A stretch of 31,228 bases of DNA from Pseudomonadota bacterium (GTDB taxonomy: Bacteria; Pseudomonadota; Alphaproteobacteria; Caulobacterales; Caulobacteraceae), in NCBI GenBank assembly GCA_023456105.1, contig JAEYAO010000116.1, positions 1-31,228 of the forward strand, in the 5' to 3' direction. The translations under genes and the position numbers were made by a program. Positions 24,046-31,228 of the stretch are shown one piece after another. The notes under the pieces are model-generated. The model made no database searches. It was not told where the DNA came from and was given only the letters and a program-made list of their open reading frames with translations. The number at the start of each line of letters is the position of its first letter. Position 1 is the first letter of the stretch.

Positions 24046-24065
24046 GAATCCCACCCTGTCCGCCA
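24046..24065 (+). other. attR: second copy of the tRNA-Ser attachment core
   Basis: GAATCCCACCCTGTCCGCCA is identical to 11058-11077, next to the 5' end of the integrase gene. Excision between the two would release a circle of about 12,988 bases and leave the tRNA intact. Confidence 0.9.
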
Positions 24066-24560
24066 TGTCGGCGGATCGCGGTCGCGCGAAAGCCCCGGTC
24101 TGCATGATGCATCCGGTTGGAGGGCGGGCGGGGCGCCGGGCCTTCGCCCGGAGTGTGAGTAGTTGTGTACCGTTTCGACGAAGGTCTGACGCCCCGCGCG
24201 GGTGGTTGGCTGCAAGCTCGGGGCGGAGGATGGTGGCGGTCTTATCGCCTAACCCCATAAGCCTGCGGCGGGCAGGGGACGCTGCGAGCATCCTCCCTGG
24301 ACCGGCCGAGTATCCCCCTCGACCCTCCAAACGCCGGGGCGATCCCCGACGCCGGCAGGTTCGGCCGACGTGGCCGAACCCCTCCCGCTCCATCCGCTCC
24401 CGCCGCTCGCAAGGTCGCAGGCCAAGCGAGCCCTCCCCAGCGACGAGACGGGTGCAGGATCGCACGGCCGGGAGCTCAGGCGAGGAGGTCGGGCCGAGGT
24501 TTGGTCAGAGGGTTGATGCCGTTGGGGTTTGTCGCCGTTGATAGGAGAGCAGGCGCATTA
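24066..24560 (+). other. Gene-free, GC-rich structured stretch right of the island
   Basis: No reading frame here has convincing family sequence. Base composition returns to the chromosomal level at attR. Several strong hairpins occur, for example GGTTCGGCC-GACGT-GGCCGAACC at 24358-24380 and an imperfect GCCGG...CCGGC pairing just before it. A non-coding RNA is possible, but I could not match it to tmRNA, RNase P RNA or 4.5S RNA. Confidence 0.3.
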
Positions 24561-24562
24561 TT

Positions 24563-24710
24563 CCTCTCCCGCTTGCGGGAGAGGTGGCCCGTCGACCGCG
24601 AAGCGGTCCAGGGTCGGTGAGGGAGGTTCTCTTGAAGAGGAAACCTCCCTCATCGTCAGGCGTGTCGCTACGCGCCACGACCTGACACTTCCCCCGACGA
24701 GCGGGGGAAG
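24563..24710 (+). repeat. Row of four hairpins (palindromic intergenic element)
   Basis: Four inverted repeats follow one another: CCTCTCCCGC-TT-GCGGGAGAGG (24563-24584); GAGGGAGGTT with AACCTCCCTC (24619-24628 and 24642-24651); GTCAGG with CCTGAC (24655-24660 and 24681-24686); CTTCCCCC with GGGGGAAG (24688-24695 and 24703-24710). This composition is typical of dispersed extragenic palindromes of Caulobacterales; dispersal is recalled, not shown by this window. Confidence 0.7.
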
Positions 24711-24797
24711 ACCGTTGAACCGCGCCGTGCGACGCCAAGGCTAGCTGGAAGAACGGCGGTCGGCTAGTCTGAGGGGCGTCGCTACGAGGAGCCCGCC

Positions 24798-25154
24798 ATG
24801 GCCGACCAGACCCACTATCTGGCCGTCTTCACCTCGGACAAGACCGGCCCGCGCTGGCGCGCCTGGTATGCGATGACGGAGGAGGAGCAGCGGGCGACGG
24901 ACGCCGCCGGCATGGCCGCCATTGCGGAATGGGAGGCCAGGCATCGCGACAGCATCGTCCATGGCGGCGGCGCGCTGGGTCCGACCAAGCGGCTGACGCC
25001 GGAGGGGCTGACGGACATCGTCAACCTGCTGACCGTCTTCATGGTCGTGCGCGCCCCGTCCCACGCCGCCGCCGCCCGCCTGTTCGAAGGCCACCCCCAC
25101 ATGACGATCTGGCCCTGCGACGGGGTGGAGGTGATGCCGGTGTTGGTGGGTTAG
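24798..25154 (+). CDS. YCII-like small cytoplasmic protein
   Basis: 118 residues. YLAVFTSDKTGPRWRAWYAM, IAEWEARHRDSIVHGGGALG and the final MTIWPCDGVEVMPV have the shape of YCII-related dimeric alpha/beta-barrel proteins, including a histidine before a glycine-rich turn. Members bind small molecules or act as minor enzymes; no reaction can be assigned. The ATG at 24798 is preceded by GAGGAG. It is convergent with the GIY-YIG gene and the two stop codons overlap. Confidence 0.65.
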   Translation: MADQTHYLAVFTSDKTGPRWRAWYAMTEEEQRATDAAGMAAIAEWEARHRDSIVHGGGALGPTKRLTPEGLTDIVNLLTVFMVVRAPSHAAAARLFEGHPHMTIWPCDGVEVMPVLVG

Positions 25155-25492
25155 TCCTCTTCTGTTGGCGGGACCCAGCTCGGATCGTTGACCGGATACC
25201 AGTCTGCGGCGAGGTCCAGCCATTGCGGATTGGCGTCCTCGATCAGTTTCAGCTTCCAGTCACGCAGCCACTTCTTCAGCCGCTTTTCGCGTTTGATCGC
25301 GTCGATCACCCACTGATGCTGTTCGTACCAGACCAGACGGGTGACATCGTGTTCGTCGGTGAAGCCGGGGAAGGCGTAGGTCTTGTGCTTCCACACCCGC
25401 GCATGAAGGTTCGAGGTCATGCCGACATAGAGCGTGCCGTTCCGCTGGCTCGCCATGATGTAGGTCGCGATAAAGGTGCGATGCGTCCCCAT
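25151..25492 (-). CDS. GIY-YIG nuclease-fold protein
   Basis: 113 residues, the usual size of small stand-alone GIY-YIG proteins. The N-terminal strands read FIATYIMASQRNGTLYVGMTSNLHARVWKHK, that is, YIM...LYVG in place of GIY...YIG, with the conserved Arg and His of the first helix. EHDVTRLVWYEQHQWVIDAIKREKRLKKWLRDWK carries the helix with catalytic Glu (REKRLK). Free-standing members are widespread in alphaproteobacteria and are predicted DNA nucleases of uncertain role. The ATG at 25492 is kept since the conserved strand starts seven residues later. Confidence 0.88.
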   Translation of the reverse strand: MGTHRTFIATYIMASQRNGTLYVGMTSNLHARVWKHKTYAFPGFTDEHDVTRLVWYEQHQWVIDAIKREKRLKKWLRDWKLKLIEDANPQWLDLAADWYPVNDPSWVPPTEED

Positions 25493-25518
25493 CCGGACAC
25501 GCTATGGGCTTCCCCTCC

Positions 25519-25691
25519 TTTCGTCATCCTCCGGCGAAGCGCAGCTGAGACCGGGGGACCCAGCGGCGCCGGAGGCGACCTGTTCAGGCGCGATCCCCAC
25601 CGCCGGCGTCCACGACAGGTTCGCGCTCCCGCGCGCCGCTGGGTCCCCCGGTCTGCGCCGCGAAGACGCGGCTTGCCGGAGGATGACGAAA
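25519..25691 (+). repeat. 173-bp inverted-repeat element
   Basis: The outer arms of 17 bases (25519-25535 and 25675-25691) and inner arms of 21 bases (25549-25569 and 25633-25653) are exact reverse complements. The remaining centre at 25570-25632 is not clearly paired. The transcript would fold into a very long hairpin. No gene is seen in 25493-25711. Confidence 0.85.
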
Positions 25692-25711
25692 GACCAATCA
25701 GGTTTTGCGAG

Positions 25712-25786
25712 CTACGCAAGCACGATATTAGCCAGTGCAGTGACAACCGTGGCTGTGGTGGACCAGTTTATTCCGGAAAGGATCAT
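25712..25786 (-). CDS. Possible 24-residue hydrophobic peptide behind clpB
   Basis: An ATG at 25786 lies 14 bases past the clpB stop and has GGAGAGGG about seven bases upstream. The peptide MILSGINWSTTATVVTALAN ends in IVLA and could span a membrane once. The good ribosome binding site and placement in the clpB transcript favour translation; small size and lack of known relatives keep confidence low. Confidence 0.4.
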   Translation of the reverse strand: MILSGINWSTTATVVTALANIVLA

Positions 25787-25800
25787 GGGTGCACCCTCTC

Positions 25801-28374
<2,574 letters not shown>

Positions 28375-28577
28375 CGGTTCTTCTGTTTCCCCTGGATCAG
28401 GCGGAGGTCGGCGCCGGCCCCCTGAAGCGGGCGGCCGGCTCTTGAGCGATGAAGTGGGCGTGTCCCGGCGGCCACACAAGGGGCGGGCGGACGCGAGATT
28501 CCTTATCGTCAAGCTGAGACCAAACGGCGGTTGGCCGGTTCATCTGCGGGGGACAACGCCAGATGGAGGAAACCGTC

Positions 28578-29168
28578 ATGACCAAGACCCTCGCCCTAGC
28601 CCTCGCCGGGCTGCTGACCACCGCCAGCCTGCCTGCGCTGGCCCAGACCACGCCGCCGACCCTGCCGCGCGATCCGGCCCGCGAGCCGGTGACGACGCCG
28701 GGCCAGAATCCGGGCCAGACCACCACCAATCCTGCGACGCCCGACGTGCGGCCGAACCAGCCGGGCACGGGCTCGACCACCGCCACCCCGGCGAACCGCC
28801 CGGCGGCCCAGGCCCCGCAGATGCCGAACCGCCCGATGACCGGCCAGAGCGGCGCCGTGACGCGGCCTGGATCGGCGAACACGCCCGGCATGAACACCAC
28901 GCCCCGCCCCTATATGTCGGAGCCGGGCGTGCAGGGCGGAATGCAGGGCTCCGGCATGCAGGGCTCGGGCACGCAAGGGCAAGCCTCGACCTATGGCCGC
29001 TGGGAGACGAACTGGGGCCCGCAACCGCCGGCGCCGCCCTCGGGCTATGCGAACACGAGCAACTGGTACGCCCATGTCCGCGCCTGCCAGCAGCGCTACA
29101 AGAGCTATAATCCGCGCACCGACACCTTTGTGCCGCGTGCGGGCCAGACGGCGCGCTGCACCCTCTGA
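28578..29168 (+). CDS. Secreted proline-rich protein with BA14K-like C-terminus
   Basis: 196 residues. A signal peptide (MTKTLALALAGLLTTASLPA, then LAQ) is followed by about 110 residues rich in Pro, Thr, Asn and Gln, with short repeats such as MQGSGMQGSGTQG, likely unstructured. The C-terminus WYAHVRACQQRYKSYNPRTD through ARCTL matches the BA14K-type ending (CxxRYxSYxPxTxT...C). ATG 28578 is chosen over an in-frame ATG at 28563 because GGAGGA sits seven bases upstream and the signal peptide begins there. The protein is presumably periplasmic or surface exposed; role unknown. Confidence 0.78.
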   Translation: MTKTLALALAGLLTTASLPALAQTTPPTLPRDPAREPVTTPGQNPGQTTTNPATPDVRPNQPGTGSTTATPANRPAAQAPQMPNRPMTGQSGAVTRPGSANTPGMNTTPRPYMSEPGVQGGMQGSGMQGSGTQGQASTYGRWETNWGPQPPAPPSGYANTSNWYAHVRACQQRYKSYNPRTDTFVPRAGQTARCTL

Positions 29169-29190
29169 GCCGCGACCGAGACCTGAGCCG

Positions 29191-29221
29191 AGCCCCGCGA
29201 CCGCAAGGCGCGGGGCTTTTG
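29191..29221 (+). terminator. Rho-independent terminator
   Basis: The stem AGCCCCGCG/CGCGGGGCT (29191-29199 and 29209-29217) with a nine-base loop is followed by TTTT interrupted only by the end of the stem. It ends the transcript of the BA14K-like gene. Confidence 0.85.
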
Positions 29222-29283
29222 CTTGGCGGCGGGCGAGCGGCGCCTTAGCGTCCGCGCATCTATCCTCGGGGAAGCCGCCTGCC

Positions 29284-30900
29284 ATGTCCGTTCGCCTGTC
29301 GCGCCGTTCCGCCCTGTTCGCATCGGGAGGCGCCGCGGCGCTGGCCTCCCGCCCCGCCTGGGCGCAGACGCCCGCCAACGACGATGCGGGCCTGGCCGAG
29401 GCGGTGGACGCCTTTGTGCGACAGTGCATGGCGGCCTGGCCCGAGCAGCCGGCGCTGGGGATCGCGGTGGTCCGGGACGGCCGGCCGGTGCTGGCGCGCG
29501 GCTACGGCGTCAAGCGCCAGGGGCGGGCCGAACACGCCGACGAGCACACCCTGTTCGCCATCGCCTCCAACACCAAGAACGTCACCGCCGCGGCCCTGGC
29601 GATCCTGGTGGACGAAGGCAAGGTGAAGTGGGACGAGCCGATCAAGACCTATCTGCCGGACTTCCGGCTGGCCGATCCCTACATCACCGCGCACGCCACG
29701 GTGCGCGACGCCCTGAGCCACCGCGCCGGGTTCGGGCTGGGCGCCGGGGACCTGCTGTTCTGGCCCAACAGCGACCGCACCCGCGAGGAGGTGGTGCGCC
29801 AGGCGGCGTTCGTGCCGATCGAGAACGGGTTCCGGGCCAAGTACGACTACTGCAACCTGATGTTCGTGGTGGCCGGCGCGGTGATCGAGGCGGTGTCGGG
29901 TCAGCGGTGGGAGGACTTCGTCCAGACCCGCATCCTGGACCGCGTCGGCATGACCGAGACCGTCCCCCTGGCCAGCCGCGCCGCGCCCGCGCGCTCGGCC
30001 CTGCCGCACGGGCGGGTCGGGCCGCCGCTGCGTTATCAGGGCCGCATGGTCCCGATCGCCGACAGCATCGTGGAGGTGTGGAATTGGGATTCCGCGGCGG
30101 CGGCCGGCGGCATCTGCACCACGCCCACGGACTGGGCCAAGTGGATGACGCTGCGGCTGAAGGAGGGGGTGCTGCCGGACGGCTCGCGCCTGTTCTCGGA
30201 AGCCGCCGCGCGTGAGATGTGGCGGCCCAACATCATCGTGGGGTCGTCGCCGGGACCCACGGCCGAACTGCCGGGGCGGGCCATCGCCTCGACCTACGCC
30301 ATGGGGTTCCAGGTGCAGGACTATCGCGGCGAGCGGCTGATCAGCCACGGCGGCGGCTCGCCGGGCGGCATCTCGGCCACCGTGCTGCTGCCGGGGCGGA
30401 ACATCGGCTTCTCGATCTTCTCCAATGCGGAGGAGAGCCTGCTGCTGCGGGCGCTGCGCTCGGGCGTCGCCGACATCTGCATGGGCAAGGCCGGCTTCGA
30501 CTGGATCGCCGACTCCAAGCGGCTGGAGGCGGAAGGAACGCAGAAGTCGCTGGCCGCCGTCGTCGAGATCGACGCGAAACAGAGGGTCGGCGCGCGTCCT
30601 TCGCTGCCGCTGGACCGTTATGTCGGGACGTGGCGCGATCCCTGGTACGGCGACATCGTCGTCTCGCGTCGAGGGCGTGGCTTGTGGCTGGACTTCACCC
30701 ACACGCCGGCCTTGAAGGGGCCGCTGGAGCCCTATGACGGCGAGACCTTCCGCACCCGCTTCCCGGACAAGCGCGAGGAGGACGCCTTCATCACCTTTGC
30801 GCTGCGGGATGGCCGGCCGGAGACGGCGACGATGAAGGGGGTGTCGCCCGACATCGACTTCTCCTACGACTATCAGGACCTGCGGCTGACGCGGGTCTGA
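29284..30900 (+). CDS. Tat-exported serine hydrolase of the beta-lactamase/class C fold
   Basis: 538 residues. The N-terminus MSVRLSRRSALFASGGAAAL is a twin-arginine signal ending near AWAQ. The beta-lactamase-fold domain has the SxxK pair Ser95-Lys98 (ASNTKNV), the YxN motif Tyr189-Asn191 (YDYCNLMF) and the HxG motif at His355 (SHGGGSPGG), so all active-site elements are present. Residues about 435-535 form a DUF3471-like C-terminal domain (YVGTWRDPWYGDIVVSRRGRG). Such proteins are esterases, peptidases or D-aminopeptidase relatives acting in the periplasm; most are not resistance beta-lactamases. The start at 29284 is set by the signal peptide, a longer frame overlapping the previous gene being unlikely. 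The stop is only seven bases from the convergent DUF4893 gene. Confidence 0.9.
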   Translation: MSVRLSRRSALFASGGAAALASRPAWAQTPANDDAGLAEAVDAFVRQCMAAWPEQPALGIAVVRDGRPVLARGYGVKRQGRAEHADEHTLFAIASNTKNVTAAALAILVDEGKVKWDEPIKTYLPDFRLADPYITAHATVRDALSHRAGFGLGAGDLLFWPNSDRTREEVVRQAAFVPIENGFRAKYDYCNLMFVVAGAVIEAVSGQRWEDFVQTRILDRVGMTETVPLASRAAPARSALPHGRVGPPLRYQGRMVPIADSIVEVWNWDSAAAAGGICTTPTDWAKWMTLRLKEGVLPDGSRLFSEAAAREMWRPNIIVGSSPGPTAELPGRAIASTYAMGFQVQDYRGERLISHGGGSPGGISATVLLPGRNIGFSIFSNAEESLLLRALRSGVADICMGKAGFDWIADSKRLEAEGTQKSLAAVVEIDAKQRVGARPSLPLDRYVGTWRDPWYGDIVVSRRGRGLWLDFTHTPALKGPLEPYDGETFRTRFPDKREEDAFITFALRDGRPETATMKGVSPDIDFSYDYQDLRLTRV

Positions 30901-30907
30901 GGCGATA

Positions 30908-31228
30908 TCAGCGGGTCAGCTCGAGCAGCTCGAGCTTGGCCTCCGCGTGCGGCCAGGGCAGGGCCAGGCGCCAGCGGTCGGGGCCGACGCGCTCCAGCAC
31001 GCCGATTTGGTTGCGGTCGGCGCGGTCCCCGTAAGCGGGGAAACCCGTCTCGTCGCCCAGAGCCTGGGCGCCAAGATAGACCAGGCGGCGTTCGCCGTCC
31101 GGATAGAGCAGGCCGCGGGTGCGCTGCGAGCCGGTGGTCTTGGTCAGGACCAGGTCGCCGCCGGGCGTCAGCTCGACCGTGCAGCGGAACGGCGGATAGT
31201 CGACATAGGCCAGCCCCTGGCCCTCGAC
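30908..31228 (-). CDS. DUF4893-family protein (5' part beyond window)
   Basis: The last 106 residues are present. AYVDYPPFRCTVELTPGG, KTTGSQRTRGLLYPDGERR, LGAQALGDETG and RVGPDRWRLALPWPHAEAKL correspond segment by segment to the C-terminal half of the DUF4893 family as I recall it (FRC, TGSQR, LLxPDG, LGDE, RWRLxLPxPH). These are small exported proteins of unknown function common in Caulobacterales and sphingomonads. The signal peptide and start are outside the window. It converges on the serine hydrolase gene. Confidence 0.8.
   Translation of the reverse strand, partial: VEGQGLAYVDYPPFRCTVELTPGGDLVLTKTTGSQRTRGLLYPDGERRLVYLGAQALGDETGFPAYGDRADRNQIGVLERVGPDRWRLALPWPHAEAKLELLELTR

Noticed and set aside
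24066..24560. tmRNA, RNase P RNA or 4.5S RNA
   Set aside because: I looked on both strands for a tag peptide frame, the conserved RNase P core words and the SRP loop, and found none.
28375..28577. Heat-shock sigma-32 promoter for clpB
   Set aside because: A CTTGAC word occurs on the minus strand near 28510 but no matching -10 element at proper spacing could be confirmed.
29260..30702. 480-residue minus-strand frame
   Set aside because: It is antisense to the Tat-exported serine hydrolase with its full active-site set.

Overview
The window reads as GC-rich alphaproteobacterial chromosome, most like the Caulobacteraceae and probably Brevundimonas or a near relative. The basis is the tsaE-amgK-murU-addB gene order, a MucR/Ros-type regulator, DUF4893 and BA14K-like proteins, and palindromic intergenic repeats. 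The genus is inferred from gene content, not from a marker gene.

Left chromosomal part (1-11077). A minus-strand operon with start/stop overlaps runs from a PlsC-like acyltransferase through tsaE (tRNA t6A synthesis), amgK and murU (peptidoglycan sugar recycling) into addB (double-strand break repair), which is cut by the window edge. Facing away from it is a secreted S9 prolyl-oligopeptidase-type peptidase ending in a clear terminator. Next come a small exported protein (minus), an AsmA-family protein, an exported alpha/beta hydrolase, and tRNA-Ser(TGA).

Genomic island (11058-24065, about 13 kb). The last 20 bases of the tRNA-Ser gene recur exactly at 24046-24065, beside a P4-type tyrosine integrase. 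Base composition falls visibly between the two copies. The right half is the element core, all on the minus strand: integrase, an unknown gene, an AlpA/excisionase-like HTH protein, a polymerase with superfamily-A-like motifs (TV-Pol-like) and a MucR-like regulator that lacks zinc ligands. The left half is cargo that looks like anti-phage defence: (a) a translationally coupled two-gene module, in which a protein with the N-terminal sensor-type domain of Mrr-like restriction enzymes carries a membrane segment instead of a nuclease and is followed by a second membrane protein; (b) a PIN_8-type nuclease with a long C-terminal extension; (c) a serine recombinase behind a palindrome-rich, res-like region shared with the PIN gene; (d) a single-chain MmeI-like (Type IIL) restriction-modification enzyme flanked by two diverged ~100-bp direct repeats. 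Module (a) is the best candidate for an undescribed system.

Right chromosomal part (24066-31228). A structured stretch with no recognisable gene is followed by a row of hairpins, a YCII-like protein, a GIY-YIG protein, a 173-bp inverted-repeat element, a possible 24-residue membrane peptide directly behind clpB, clpB itself, a secreted BA14K-like protein, a Tat-exported serine beta-lactamase-fold hydrolase, and the 3' part of a DUF4893 gene.
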